DNA from: Cycloclasticus sp.
Lineage (GTDB): Bacteria > Pseudomonadota > Gammaproteobacteria > Methylococcales > Cycloclasticaceae
Length of the DNA: 12,370 nt
NCBI GenBank assembly: GCA_019090295.1
Contig: JAHRWG010000286.1
Location: 1-12,370 of the forward strand
Reading direction: 5' to 3'
In this document: piece by piece, positions 1 to 8,528 of the stretch
Position numbering within the stretch: the first letter of the stretch is position 1
Layout: every line of letters begins with the position of its first letter
Position numbers and translations under genes: made by a program
The notes under the pieces: generated by a model
The model's database searches: none
Seen by the model: the letters and a program-made list of their open reading frames with translations, nothing else
Told to the model about the DNA's origin: nothing

Positions 1-63
1 ATTAAACTTAAAACCTGATATTTATTCGCGCTTGATTTTTTTTAAACACTTGGTAGTAAAAAA

Positions 64-504
64 ATGGCAACATCAAAAGATAAAAACTTAGACGCAAGTC
101 ATCTGGACTTCAAACCTTATAAGCCTAAAAAAGGTGAAGATCACATGAGCCCAGCTCAAACTGAGCACTTTAGAAGCATTCTTCTTCAATGGAAAGATGC
201 CCTGAAACTTGACTTGGATCGTACCGTTCACCACATGCAGGACGAGGCCTCTAATTTTCCAGACCCAACGGACCGCGCGTCTCAGGAATCTGATTTTAGT
301 TTGGAACTTCGTACCCGTGACCGCGAGCGTAAATTAATTAAAAAAATTGATGAATCACTGAACTTGCTTGATAGCGGTGACTACGGTTTTTGCGAAACCT
401 GTGGGATTGAGATCACTCTCAAGCGTTTAGAAGCTCGACCTACCGCCACACAATGCATTGATTGCAAGTCGCTCGATGAAATTAGAGAAAAGCAAAAAAT
501 ATAA
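64..504 (+). CDS. dksA: RNA polymerase-binding transcription factor DksA
   Basis: DksA binds in the secondary channel of RNA polymerase and, with ppGpp, resets promoter choice in the stringent response. The 146-residue protein is close to the usual ~150 and similar to E. coli DksA along its length. A long helical region with HMQDEA leads to the coiled-coil tip at NFPDPTDRA, where D67, D70 and A72 match the D-x-x-D-x-A tip that acts near the polymerase active site. A C-terminal four-cysteine zinc finger follows (C110, C113, C131, C134), with LEARPTA between the cysteine pairs and the typical end EIREKQ. The ATG start keeps the normal N-terminal length; an internal Met28 would remove it. No strong Shine-Dalgarno sequence is visible, only GGTAG upstream. 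gluQ follows after 20 bases, the conserved gammaproteobacterial arrangement. Confidence 0.97.
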   Translation: MATSKDKNLDASHLDFKPYKPKKGEDHMSPAQTEHFRSILLQWKDALKLDLDRTVHHMQDEASNFPDPTDRASQESDFSLELRTRDRERKLIKKIDESLNLLDSGDYGFCETCGIEITLKRLEARPTATQCIDCKSLDEIREKQKI

Positions 505-512
505 CTTGTTAG

Positions 513-530
513 CGTCAACCTTAATTGACG
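513..530 (+). promoter_or_regulatory. Hairpin enclosing the gluQ TTG start codon
   Basis: CGTCAA at 513-518 and TTGACG at 525-530 are perfect inverted repeats with a six-base loop (CCTTAA). The TTG start of gluQ (525-527) is the first triplet of the 3' arm, so the folded mRNA would hide the start codon. No T-run follows, so it does not look like an intrinsic terminator. The hairpin is seen in the sequence; a role in limiting GluQ translation is inference. In Shigella the dksA-gluQ junction is known to carry a terminator that controls gluQ. Confidence 0.4.
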
Positions 531-1433
531 ACTGATACCTCTGATAGTTGGTACAGGGGGCGATTTGCCCCCTCACCCACCGGCCCCTTACATATTGGAT
601 CACTATATACAGCCGTAGCCAGCTTTATTGATGCTAAAGCGCATAACGGCCAATGGTTACTAAGAATAGATGACCTTGATCCTTTGCGCTGTAAATCGGA
701 GCACGCAAGCCAGATTCTTAAAACACTTGAGCAATACGCCCTTTACTGGGACGAAGACGTTTTTTACCAACAAACTCGCTACCCTGCTTATCAATATGCG
801 CTAGATGATTTGCGTGACCAATCCTTTGTTTACCCTTGTCGCTGTTCTAGAAAAGAATTAGAAAAACGTCATATCAACAAGGGTGTTTATGATGCTTATT
901 GCTTTAAGCACCCACCTTCTTCGAAGCAAGCAAGCGCAGTGCGAATAAAGTTATTAAGCGATTCAATTTCTTTTAATGACCAAGTTCAAGGCCGTATCAC
1001 TCAGTCATTAAAGAGCGATGTCGGGGATTTTATTATCTATAGAAAAGACAAGGTGGCATCCTATCACCTAGCCGTGGCCCTTGATGATGCTGAGCAGCGT
1101 ATCACCCATATTGTAAGAGGGCACGATTTATTAGACAGCACTGCCAGGCAGATTTACCTGCAACAACAACTTCATCTTAGCCAGCCTAATTATGCACATA
1201 TTCCTGTACTCAGCGATATAAATGGCGACAAGTTAAGCAAACGAACCGGTGCGGAAGATGTCGCTCTTCTAGGTGTTAACCACACACTCATTAAGGTTTT
1301 AGGCTATCTAAATTTCCAACCGCCTGCTGAATTAGTCACGTATACTGGTTCAGAAATTTTAGATTGGGCGATTAACCATTGGTCTATGGCTAACATCAAA
1401 CCTAGGGCCACACTGACGATACCAAACCATTAA
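525..1433 (+). CDS. gluQ: Glutamyl-Q tRNA(Asp) synthetase (GluQ-RS)
   Basis: GluQ-RS is a shortened glutamyl-tRNA synthetase that attaches glutamate to the queuosine base at position 34 of tRNA-Asp rather than charging a tRNA end. The 302-residue protein has the class I catalytic domain only. RFAPSPTG leads into HIGS at 23-26, and KLSKR at 236-240 is the KMSKS-type motif. The zinc site matches the GluQ pattern: C105, C107, Y122 and C126. There is no C-terminal anticodon-binding domain, which separates it from GltX. Translation must begin at TTG 525: an in-frame TAA lies directly upstream at 522-524, and no ATG or GTG occurs before the conserved RFAPSP. No clear Shine-Dalgarno sequence precedes it and the start sits in a hairpin, so expression is probably low and tied to dksA transcription. 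Confidence 0.95.
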   Translation: MTTDTSDSWYRGRFAPSPTGPLHIGSLYTAVASFIDAKAHNGQWLLRIDDLDPLRCKSEHASQILKTLEQYALYWDEDVFYQQTRYPAYQYALDDLRDQSFVYPCRCSRKELEKRHINKGVYDAYCFKHPPSSKQASAVRIKLLSDSISFNDQVQGRITQSLKSDVGDFIIYRKDKVASYHLAVALDDAEQRITHIVRGHDLLDSTARQIYLQQQLHLSQPNYAHIPVLSDINGDKLSKRTGAEDVALLGVNHTLIKVLGYLNFQPPAELVTYTGSEILDWAINHWSMANIKPRATLTIPNH

Positions 1434-1504
1434 TTCAACGCTTCAATGATACCTTCTCATCGTATTTTAATACTATTGAATAACCCCTTTAAAAAGATAC
1501 TGTA

Positions 1505-2245
1505 ATGACAACGAAAACCACCTCTGACTCTATGATCGAACAATTCAACCGTTTGATTGACAGCAGCCTAGCCATTGAATACAAAGATGTGTTAACCGCG
1601 TTTAAAGAGCAAGGGGAGTTTTATCAGCAGTTTTTAAATGAAGCACATAAAGGCACACCCGACCTAACTAGCTTTTGGGATATTCCCAGCACCCTTGGCT
1701 TTCAAACCAATACTCAACCAGCATTTGACTGGTTTCATGGCATCACAGGTTCCGCTAGCCCGCTACCTGAATCATTGGCCCAATTGTTTGACTCATCAAA
1801 CAGTTCTCAAAAAACACAAGAAAGCATCTCTGCCTTTCAAGCGGCTCTAAGCACACTCAATACTATCCATGTGAATATTGGCCAACAAGCCATGCATGAT
1901 TTTTTACAATTAAAAGAAAAGTCTCCAACACCACCGAGCAATGAAGAGTTATGCCAATTTTGGCTAAAGGCAGGCGAGGCAGCCTTTAAAGAAGCTTGTC
2001 AACAACCCGATTATCTACAAGCCCAGCAAGCGTTGTATTTAGCTTTCAGCCAACTAAAAACGGTTCAGCAGGGGTTTTTCAGTCAACTCAGCCAATTCTT
2101 AGGGCTTCCTAGCCAACAAACCGTTGACGAACTACATGAGAGCCTACACCAGTTGCGCATGCAATTTGCCGAGCACCAAGAGCAAACAGCAGCAACAATA
2201 CATACACTCAAACAGTCAATTGACGTGCTTCAAAAGAAACAATAA
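1505..2245 (+). CDS. phaE: Class III poly(3-hydroxyalkanoate) synthase subunit PhaE
   Basis: PhaE is the non-catalytic partner that activates class III PhaC at the surface of polyhydroxyalkanoate granules. The call rests on position (immediately before a class III phaC and overlapping it by one base) and on PhaE-like features. The N-terminal half is rich in aromatic residues with an FWDIPSTLGF segment, followed by helical sequence (FWLKAGEAAFKEACQQPDY). The C-terminal end from about residue 205 is a predicted coiled coil beginning VDELHESLHQLR, as in other PhaE proteins. At 246 residues it is clearly shorter than well-studied PhaE proteins of roughly 350. There is no signal peptide or membrane segment. 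The Shine-Dalgarno sequence is weak (AAAGA), so an internal Met10 start is possible but less likely. Confidence 0.85.
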   Translation: MTTKTTSDSMIEQFNRLIDSSLAIEYKDVLTAFKEQGEFYQQFLNEAHKGTPDLTSFWDIPSTLGFQTNTQPAFDWFHGITGSASPLPESLAQLFDSSNSSQKTQESISAFQAALSTLNTIHVNIGQQAMHDFLQLKEKSPTPPSNEELCQFWLKAGEAAFKEACQQPDYLQAQQALYLAFSQLKTVQQGFFSQLSQFLGLPSQQTVDELHESLHQLRMQFAEHQEQTAATIHTLKQSIDVLQKKQ

Positions 2246-3294
2246 TGCCACCTAGCTCCTATCGTTCCAAACACTGGGCAAATGACTTTAAGCAATTAAT
2301 GGATCAGCTAGAGCACATTGATAGCGATCACCAAAAGAGCTCTAACCATTCACCCTATGAGCTTATTCATCAAGAAAACAAGCTCCGTTTATTTCGCTAT
2401 TTACCGTTAGATGTTCCACAAAAAAGCACGCCGATTTTATGTGTTTACGCACTCATTAACCGCCCCTATATTTTGGATATTGTGCCGGAACGATCATTGG
2501 TATTGCGTTTACTAAAGCAAGGCTACCCCGTTTACCTAGTCGACTGGGGCTACCCAGATGCCAGCGATTGCTTGACCAGCCTAAATGACTACATTAACGG
2601 CTTGCTCTACCGCTGTGTGCAACAGGTAAAGCGTCATAGTGATGTTCAAAAAATTGATTTATTGGGAATTTGCCAAGGTGGAGTATTTTCGCTTTGTTAC
2701 ACAGCCTTACACCCTAATTGCATCAGAAAACTCATCACCCTGGTCACGCCTGTCGATTTTCAGATTAAAGAAAATGCGGTAGAACAATGGGGGAAAAATG
2801 CTTTCATTGACCAAGAGCCCAGCCATCATAATATTCCTGGGCAGGCTCTAACCCTATTATTCAAAACATTAAAACCCTTTCAATTAAATCGAGAAAAGTA
2901 CCGAAAACTTGATCAACTCATTCATGATAAAAAACAGTTGAACTTCTTTTTAAAAATGGAAAAATGGATTAATGACAGTCCTGATTTAGCGGGCAAAGCT
3001 GCCGATGAGTTTGGTCGCTATTTTTACCAAAAAAACCAATTACACCTAAAAACATTACGCCTAGGTGACGTAGCTGTTCTGCTAGAAAATATACGCTGCC
3101 CCGTGTTAAATATTTATGCCACGTATGATCATATTGTCGCGCCTCAATCGAGTGCGGCATTACAGCAACATATTTCGCCCAAACTTTACCAAGAATTTAA
3201 GCTAGAAGGCGGTCATATTGGCGCATTTATTAATAAAGCGACTCAACAGGTTCTTGTTAACCGAGTTGACGCTTGGCTGTCGGCTGTCAATTAG
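2245..3294 (+). CDS. phaC: Class III poly(3-hydroxyalkanoate) synthase catalytic subunit PhaC
   Basis: PhaC polymerises (R)-3-hydroxyacyl-CoA into polyester storage granules. The 349-residue protein has the length of class III enzymes (about 355) rather than class I (about 590). It is an alpha/beta-hydrolase with the lipase-like box GICQGG, placing the nucleophile at C143. D295 (in YATYDHIVAP) and H324 (in EGGHIGAF) complete the triad, in the same order and spacing as the known Allochromatium class III enzyme. The class-typical VYLVDWG segment is at about 96-102. Its ATG overlaps the phaE stop in TAATG, implying translational coupling and matched subunit amounts. No phaA, phaB, phasin or depolymerase lies nearby, so monomer supply must be encoded elsewhere. 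The gene runs convergently towards manB, with a repeat array between. Confidence 0.96.
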   Translation: MPPSSYRSKHWANDFKQLMDQLEHIDSDHQKSSNHSPYELIHQENKLRLFRYLPLDVPQKSTPILCVYALINRPYILDIVPERSLVLRLLKQGYPVYLVDWGYPDASDCLTSLNDYINGLLYRCVQQVKRHSDVQKIDLLGICQGGVFSLCYTALHPNCIRKLITLVTPVDFQIKENAVEQWGKNAFIDQEPSHHNIPGQALTLLFKTLKPFQLNREKYRKLDQLIHDKKQLNFFLKMEKWINDSPDLAGKAADEFGRYFYQKNQLHLKTLRLGDVAVLLENIRCPVLNIYATYDHIVAPQSSAALQQHISPKLYQEFKLEGGHIGAFINKATQQVLVNRVDAWLSAVN

Positions 3295-3301
3295 AAAAAT
3301 C

Positions 3302-3655
3302 GTTGGGGTTAAAAAACGAAACCTACCACAGCAGTCAATAAGCCTCTTGTAATGATAGGTTGCTGCTGCGAAGAAAGCCCCATAAACACGATTAAAAAAT
3401 AACGATGCCGCAACGGTCAAGCTCAAAACCTGTTGGGCTTTAAAAGCGCAGCCCAACCTACTACAGCACCGAATAAACCTCTTGTAAGGGTAGGTTGGTG
3501 CTGACGAAGGAAGCCCAATAAACACGATTAAAAAATAACGATGCCGCAACGGTCAACCTCAAAACCTGTTGGGTTAATAAAGCGTAGCCCAACCTTCCAC
3601 AGCACCGAATAAACCTCTTGTAAGGGTAGGTTGGTGCTGACGAAGGAAGCCCAAC
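3302..3655. repeat. Array L: three palindromic repeat units between convergent phaC and manB
   Basis: The 398 bases between phaC and manB contain no credible gene but hold three copies of one palindromic element, at 3302-3383 (A), 3432-3519 (B) and 3568-3655 (C). Units are separated by two 48-base spacers (3384-3431 and 3520-3567) that differ at only one base. Each unit starts with GTTGGG and ends with AAGCCC plus A-rich bases, which pair with one another. In B, CAGC-CCAACCTAC (3449-3461) pairs with GTAGGTTGG-T-GCTG (3490-3503), leaving one bulged T. A competing inner stem, CAGCACC with GGTGCTG, uses the same right arm. Unit A is the most diverged. The outer arms match array R reverse-complemented, but the central ~28 bases are unrelated. 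This looks like a REP/MITE-type dispersed element; the function is unknown. Confidence 0.9.
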
Positions 3656-3692
3656 AAACACCCCTAGTATTAACTAGATTACGGGCAATTCA

Positions 3693-5066
3693 TTACTCCA
3701 ATAATATCGCTAATATTGCACGTGTTTTTTCGTTCATTAGACTAACATCACCTTTAGACTCTACATTCAAACGAACCACTGGCTCAGTATTAGAACGTCT
3801 TAAATTAAAACGCCAATCATCAAACTCAACCCCTATGCCATCGGTTTGATCAATATGTTTTGCACTATCTTTATACGCATCCAACACACGATTAATGGAT
3901 GCTTCTGGATCCCTTAATTTACTGTTTATTTCACCGGACGATGGGTACGCGGCAATCCGTTCGGCAACCAGTTCTGATAGTTTTTTATTTTTAGCATTCA
4001 ATAAACCGGCCACTAGTAACCAGGGAATCATCCCACTGTCGCAGTACGCAAAGTCTCTAAAGTAATGATGCGCACTCATTTCGCCACCATAAACAGCATC
4101 TTCCTTACGCATCCGTTCCTTGATAAAAGCATGGCCGGTCTTGCTCATGATCGCTTCACCGCCAGCTTCTTTAACAATATCAATGGTATTCCAGGTTAAG
4201 CGCGGGTCATAAATAATTTTTGCATTGGGTGTTTTAGCTAAAAAGGCCTCTGCTAATAAGCCTACGATATAGTAGCCTTCAATAAATGCACCATTTTCAT
4301 CAAACAAGAAACAGCGGTCAAAGTCTCCGTCCCAAGCAATCCCCATATCCGCACCATGAGCTTTTACCGCTTCTGCCGTTGCTGGACGATTTTCTATCAA
4401 TAAGGGGTTCGGTATACCATTTGGAAAAGTGCCATCGGCCTCATGATGAACTTTTATAAATTCAATCGGCACCGATGCCTGTTTAAAACGCTTTTCAAGC
4501 TCGTCAATCACGTGTCCTGCAGCCCCGTTGCCTGCATTAACCACCAATTTCAATGGTTTTAACCCATCGGTATTCAAATACGTCAATAAGTGATCTACAT
4601 AAGGTTCTAGGGTTGAAATCTGTTCAGTGACCCCTCTTGCTGCGTAATCAATGTCTTTAAAATCATTCAGTTCAGCAATGCGTTGAATATCATTTAACCC
4701 AGTATCACCACTGATTGGTTTTGAGCCTTCTCGCACCAATTTCATGCCGTTATAATCAATTGGGTTATGACTTGCGGTTACTTCTACCCCACCATCAACA
4801 CCTAAGTATTTAGTGGCAAAATAAATTTCTTCAGTACCCACCATGCCAATATCCAGCACATTGACCCCCGCATCCTTCAAGCCGTTCGCTACCGCTTCTT
4901 TTAGGGCGTGACTGGTTTCACGTATATCACCACCAATAACAATTTTATCTGCCTGCAAATACTCACCAAAAGCACGTCCAATACGGTAGGCAATTTCTTC
5001 GTTTAATTGTGTTCCAAGCTGCCCACGAATATCGTAGGCTTTAAAGCAGCTTAATGTCTCGGTCAT
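3693..5066 (-). CDS. manB: Phosphomannomutase (phosphomannomutase/phosphoglucomutase family)
   Basis: The enzyme converts mannose-6-phosphate to mannose-1-phosphate, the step between the two activities of ManC in GDP-mannose synthesis; some relatives also act on glucose phosphates. The 457 residues carry all four family signatures: TASHNP at 97-102 with phosphoserine S99, the metal loop DGDFDR at 246-251, the sugar-binding GGEMSAHH at 327-334, and the phosphate-binding RRSNTEPV at 423-430. The N-terminus CFKAYDIRG is typical of CpsG/ManB proteins. I chose ATG at 5066 because it is preceded by AAGAGA and gives the normal N-terminus. The frame stays open upstream to a TTG at 5090, but that adds eight non-conserved residues. 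It is the last gene of the sugar run, 66 bases after manC. cpsG, rfbK and algC are alternative names; substrate preference cannot be read from sequence alone. Confidence 0.93.
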   Translation of the reverse strand: MTETLSCFKAYDIRGQLGTQLNEEIAYRIGRAFGEYLQADKIVIGGDIRETSHALKEAVANGLKDAGVNVLDIGMVGTEEIYFATKYLGVDGGVEVTASHNPIDYNGMKLVREGSKPISGDTGLNDIQRIAELNDFKDIDYAARGVTEQISTLEPYVDHLLTYLNTDGLKPLKLVVNAGNGAAGHVIDELEKRFKQASVPIEFIKVHHEADGTFPNGIPNPLLIENRPATAEAVKAHGADMGIAWDGDFDRCFLFDENGAFIEGYYIVGLLAEAFLAKTPNAKIIYDPRLTWNTIDIVKEAGGEAIMSKTGHAFIKERMRKEDAVYGGEMSAHHYFRDFAYCDSGMIPWLLVAGLLNAKNKKLSELVAERIAAYPSSGEINSKLRDPEASINRVLDAYKDSAKHIDQTDGIGVEFDDWRFNLRRSNTEPVVRLNVESKGDVSLMNEKTRAILAILLE

Positions 5067-5132
5067 TATAATTCTCTTAATGTTGGTCAAGCCTAGCGAA
5101 AGGCGTTAGTAGCGGGGTTCGTACTTTATCGT

Positions 5133-6533
5133 TTAGCTACGCTGGTAGTTATCGTCGAAACGAACAATGTCGTCTTCGCCTAAATAACTACCTGATTGCA
5201 CTTCTATCATTTCTAATGGGACGCAACCGGGGTTATGTAAACGGTGCTTTGTGCCGAGTGGAATAAAAGTAGATTCATTCTCACTTAACAACATCACCTC
5301 TTCACCACAGGTTACTTCTGCTGTACCGCTCACCACAATCCAGTGTTCCGCACGGTGGTGATGCATTTGTAATGACAATGAAGCACCCTCATTTACCGTA
5401 ATACGTTTTACCTGAAAGCGTTCACCCAGGTCAATGGAGTCATAGTGCCCCCACGGCCGATAACACAGACGGTGGTTTTCTGCCTCAGGTCGTTGTTGTT
5501 TCACTAAACGATTAACAATGCCTTTCACCTGCTGCGCACTATCTTTACTGGCGACCATAACCACATCAGCGGTTTCAACCACAACAATATCATCTAAGCC
5601 TAAAACAGATACCAAGCGATGCTCACTGTGAATATAGGCATTATTCACCCCATCAATCATCACATCTCCCTGCAATACGTTGCTATTCGCGTCTTGTTCG
5701 GCACATTCCCATAACGACGCCCAAGATCCTACATCATTCCAGCCTGCATCTAACGGCACCACAACGGCTTTATTGGTATGCTCCATCACCGCATAATCAA
5801 TTGAGTCAGAGGGGCAGTCTTCAAAAGACTCGGTATGTAGACGAATAAAGTCTAGATCCTTAGTGCCCATTTTTAAGGCATCTCGGCAACGGTTTAAAAT
5901 ATCTGGTGAATGTTGTTCTAACTCTTCGAGCAAGGCAGATGCCTTAAACATAAACATACCACTGTTCCAATAGTACGCTCCTGACGCCAGGTATTGTTTA
6001 GCCGTTTCCAAATCAGGTTTTTCTACAAAGGCCTTCACCGCACTCAAGGTGTTTTTTTCAGCAGCTTGAATATACCCATAACCGGTATTGGCCGATGTTG
6101 GCACCACCCCAAAGGTCACCAACATCCCCGCCTCTGCTTGCTGTTTGGCGCAGGCTATCGCCTGATGAAAGGCTGACACATCATCAATCACATGGTCGGC
6201 AGCCAATACCAGTAACACTGGGTCTTCGCTACTTGCTGTCGCTTCTAATGCAGCAATCGCTAAAGCCGGTGCAGTATTACGGCCAAAGGGCTCTAAAATA
6301 ATAGTACTGTTATCAACCCCAAGTTCATGTAACTGCTCTGCTACCATAAAGCGATGGTCGTTATTTGATACCACCATCGGTGCTTGTAAACCCGCAAGCC
6401 CCTCTAAACGCTGTAAGGTTTGCTGAAACATGGTGTTCTCACCAAATAGCGCAATAAATTGCTTTGGTTTGTGTTTTCTAGATAAAGGCCAAAGGCGTGT
6501 ACCACTGCCACCCGACATGATTACTGGGATCAT
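5133..6533 (-). CDS. manC: Mannose-1-phosphate guanylyltransferase / mannose-6-phosphate isomerase (bifunctional)
   Basis: This type II enzyme has two domains. The N-terminal nucleotidyltransferase makes GDP-mannose from mannose-1-phosphate and GTP, and the C-terminal cupin isomerises fructose-6-phosphate to mannose-6-phosphate. SGGSGTRLWP at 7-16 with KPKQF at 22-26 is the nucleotide-binding and catalytic start. FVEKPD (169-174) and YYWNSGMF (187-194) are family motifs. The cupin from about 355 starts with RPWGHYDSID and has its metal-site histidines in QMHHHRAEHW at 389-398. The 466-residue length is typical of the bifunctional form (AlgA, CpsB, XanB). The start ATG has a good AAGGA six bases upstream. 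With ManB it gives a full route to GDP-mannose, feeding mannose, or after further enzymes fucose, rhamnose or mannuronate, into a surface polymer. Confidence 0.95.
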   Translation of the reverse strand: MIPVIMSGGSGTRLWPLSRKHKPKQFIALFGENTMFQQTLQRLEGLAGLQAPMVVSNNDHRFMVAEQLHELGVDNSTIILEPFGRNTAPALAIAALEATASSEDPVLLVLAADHVIDDVSAFHQAIACAKQQAEAGMLVTFGVVPTSANTGYGYIQAAEKNTLSAVKAFVEKPDLETAKQYLASGAYYWNSGMFMFKASALLEELEQHSPDILNRCRDALKMGTKDLDFIRLHTESFEDCPSDSIDYAVMEHTNKAVVVPLDAGWNDVGSWASLWECAEQDANSNVLQGDVMIDGVNNAYIHSEHRLVSVLGLDDIVVVETADVVMVASKDSAQQVKGIVNRLVKQQRPEAENHRLCYRPWGHYDSIDLGERFQVKRITVNEGASLSLQMHHHRAEHWIVVSGTAEVTCGEEVMLLSENESTFIPLGTKHRLHNPGCVPLEMIEVQSGSYLGEDDIVRFDDNYQRS

Positions 6534-6591
6534 TAATCTTCCTTGTTATTTACTGTTCGTTATTCCTGCATCTAAAATAACACAGTTCTTT

Positions 6592-7638
6592 TTATTGTTG
6601 ATAGCTTCCATCGAGTACATGTTCGCACCAATCCAGGTTAGCCAAATACCACTGCACCGTTTTACGAATACCGCTGTCAAAGGTTTCTATTGGTGACCAA
6701 TCGAGTTCTTTTTGTATTTTACTGGCATCAATTGCATAGCGGACATCGTGCCCTGCCCGATCGGTAACAAAACTGATTAAATCTTCGTAATGCTCAACAC
6801 CTGCTGGCTTTTGCGGCGCTAGTTCTTCTAATAGATGGCAAATTGTCTTCACCACCTCAATATTTTGCATTTCATTATGCCCGCCAATATTATAGGTTTC
6901 GGCAATGTCGCCGCTGGTGGCCACCAACACAAGTGCCCGCGCGTGATCTTCCACGTACAACCAATCACGTATCTGATTACCCGTGCCGTACACCGGTAAA
7001 GGCTTACCCGCTAGTGCATTTAATATAACCAAGGGAATCAGTTTTTCAGGAAAGTGATACGGCCCGTAATTATTCGAGCAATTGGTAATCAACGTTGGGA
7101 AACCGAAAGTTCTATGCCAGGCACGCACCAAGTGATCAGAACTTGCTTTACTGGCTGAATATGGCGAACTAGGTGCATAAGCTGTTGTTTCGGTGAACAA
7201 GTCATCTGTGCCTTCTAAGTCACCATACACTTCATCGGTTGAGATATGGTGGAAACGAAAGTTAGATTTCTTAGCCTCAGTCAAATCTGTCCAATAGAGT
7301 CGCGCCTGCTCTAACATTGTATAACTACCAATAATATTGGTATGGATGAATTCTGCTGGTCCGTCGATAGAGCGATCCACATGCGACTCGGCTGCTAAGT
7401 GCATAATAATGTCAGGTTGATATTGCAACAGCACTCGTTGTATTTCAGCTGCATCGCAAATATCTACTTGCTCAAAGCTATAACGCGCGTTAGCACTCAC
7501 CGATACCAGTGATTCCAAGTTACCGGCATAGGTCAACTTGTCAACATTCACCACGGTGTGATCAGTCTCATTAATTAAATGCCGAATAACGGCCGAGCCA
7601 ATAAAACCAGCACCGCCGGTGACTAAAATTGTTTTCAT
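6592..7638 (-). CDS. rfbB: dTDP-glucose 4,6-dehydratase
   Basis: RfbB (RmlB) carries out the second step of dTDP-L-rhamnose synthesis, converting dTDP-glucose to dTDP-4-keto-6-deoxyglucose with bound NAD. The 348-residue extended short-chain dehydrogenase has the cofactor loop TGGAGFIGS at 7-15 and the dehydratase signature STDEVYGD, giving T134, D135 and E136. Y160 and K164 in YSASK are the catalytic pair. [10 protein letters not shown] (81-90) is a conserved RmlB segment. The start ATG overlaps the rfbD stop by four bases (ATGA), implying translational coupling. It follows rfbD, whereas in many enteric operons rfbB comes first. A 58-base gap separates it from manC. The product is also a precursor of other dTDP-deoxysugars, but with rfbC and rfbD adjacent rhamnose is the clear destination. 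Confidence 0.96.
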   Translation of the reverse strand: MKTILVTGGAGFIGSAVIRHLINETDHTVVNVDKLTYAGNLESLVSVSANARYSFEQVDICDAAEIQRVLLQYQPDIIMHLAAESHVDRSIDGPAEFIHTNIIGSYTMLEQARLYWTDLTEAKKSNFRFHHISTDEVYGDLEGTDDLFTETTAYAPSSPYSASKASSDHLVRAWHRTFGFPTLITNCSNNYGPYHFPEKLIPLVILNALAGKPLPVYGTGNQIRDWLYVEDHARALVLVATSGDIAETYNIGGHNEMQNIEVVKTICHLLEELAPQKPAGVEHYEDLISFVTDRAGHDVRYAIDASKIQKELDWSPIETFDSGIRKTVQWYLANLDWCEHVLDGSYQQ

Positions 7639-8528
7639 GATATTTTTTCCTGTAAAACGCTAATACAGCGTCTTAATGAATCCTTCCAATAAGGAATAGT
7701 TAACTCAAACTGCTGCTTAATTTTAGCTTTATTTAACAGACTGTAAGCAGGGCGTGTTGCGGGCGTTGGGTAATCCTTTGTTTCAATCGGGCTCACTGTG
7801 CACACGGTGCCGCTTAGTTCAAATATCGTTGTCGCAAAGTCATACCAGCTACAAACACCCTCATTACTGTAATGGTAAATCTCCGTGGACAGATCGGGCT
7901 GTTTAAAGGTATCCGAAACTACTATGTGCATAATTGCTTCGGCTAAATCTGGCGCATAGGTTGGCGTGCCTACTTGATCAAAAATAACCGTTAAGTTATC
8001 GCGTTGCTCACCAAGCTTGAGCATGGTTTTGACAAAATTATTCGCAAAGGGCGAATACACCCAAGAAGTGCGAATAATCAAGGCATTCAGCGGCATGGTT
8101 TGCAAAAGCGCCTGCTCACCAGCCAATTTGGTGTCACCATATACACTACGTGGTGCAACTTCATCAGTTTCCACATAGGGCCGGTGCTGCACACCATTAA
8201 ACACGTAATCGGTAGATATATGAACAAATTTGGCTTGCTGCTGAACCGCTATCTGCGCCAGTTTCTGTACCGCGACATGATTAATCGCATCGGCTAACTC
8301 AGCGTCAGATTCTGCTTGATCAACCGCGGTATACGCCGCGCAATTAATGATTAAATCAAATGTGTGCTGCTGACAATATGCCTCAATACTGGCCGTTTCG
8401 CTTAAATCAAAGTCGTTACGGTCGGCAAATGTAAACGCATATTGCGGGTATTGTTCCGCCAACTGTTGAAACGATTGCCCTAACTGCCCTGCCGCGCCCG
8501 TTAACAGGATTTTTTTAAGCTTAGGCAT
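7635..8528 (-). CDS. rfbD: dTDP-4-dehydrorhamnose reductase
   Basis: RfbD (RmlD) performs the last step, reducing dTDP-4-keto-L-rhamnose to dTDP-L-rhamnose with NAD(P)H. The 297-residue protein matches the family length. It begins [17 protein letters not shown], with the Rossmann glycine loop TGAAGQLG at 10-17. [13 protein letters not shown] (61-73) and STDYVFNG (105-112) are RmlD hallmarks, and Y130 and K134 form the YxxxK pair (YGDTK). The frame is open further upstream to 8633, but those 35 extra residues lie inside rfbC and show no family similarity. The ATG at 8528 is therefore the start; it overlaps the end of rfbC by eight bases, with GGATAAG upstream. The overlap with rfbC on one side and rfbB on the other suggests tight coupling. 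Confidence 0.95.
   Translation of the reverse strand: MPKLKKILLTGAAGQLGQSFQQLAEQYPQYAFTFADRNDFDLSETASIEAYCQQHTFDLIINCAAYTAVDQAESDAELADAINHVAVQKLAQIAVQQQAKFVHISTDYVFNGVQHRPYVETDEVAPRSVYGDTKLAGEQALLQTMPLNALIIRTSWVYSPFANNFVKTMLKLGEQRDNLTVIFDQVGTPTYAPDLAEAIMHIVVSDTFKQPDLSTEIYHYSNEGVCSWYDFATTIFELSGTVCTVSPIETKDYPTPATRPAYSLLNKAKIKQQFELTIPYWKDSLRRCISVLQEKIS

Noticed and set aside
32..59. Promoter-like TTGATT and TAGTAA with a 16-base gap upstream of dksA
   Set aside because: Transcription would start at or after the dksA ATG at 64, so it cannot serve dksA with its full N-terminus; the match is probably due to AT-rich sequence.
3202..3661. Open frames on the - strand of about 66 and 115 codons across array L
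   Set aside because: They are translations of the palindromic repeats. The unit period (130 and 136 bases) is not a multiple of three, so the frame is not kept between units, and one runs into the phaC 3' end.
3664..3677. Terminator downstream of manB formed by CTAGT/ACTAG
   Set aside because: Only five AT-rich base pairs with no T-run after it; unlikely to terminate transcription on its own.
5067..5090. Longer manB start at TTG 5090
   Set aside because: It adds eight residues without family similarity; ATG 5066 has an AAGAGA upstream and gives the standard N-terminus.
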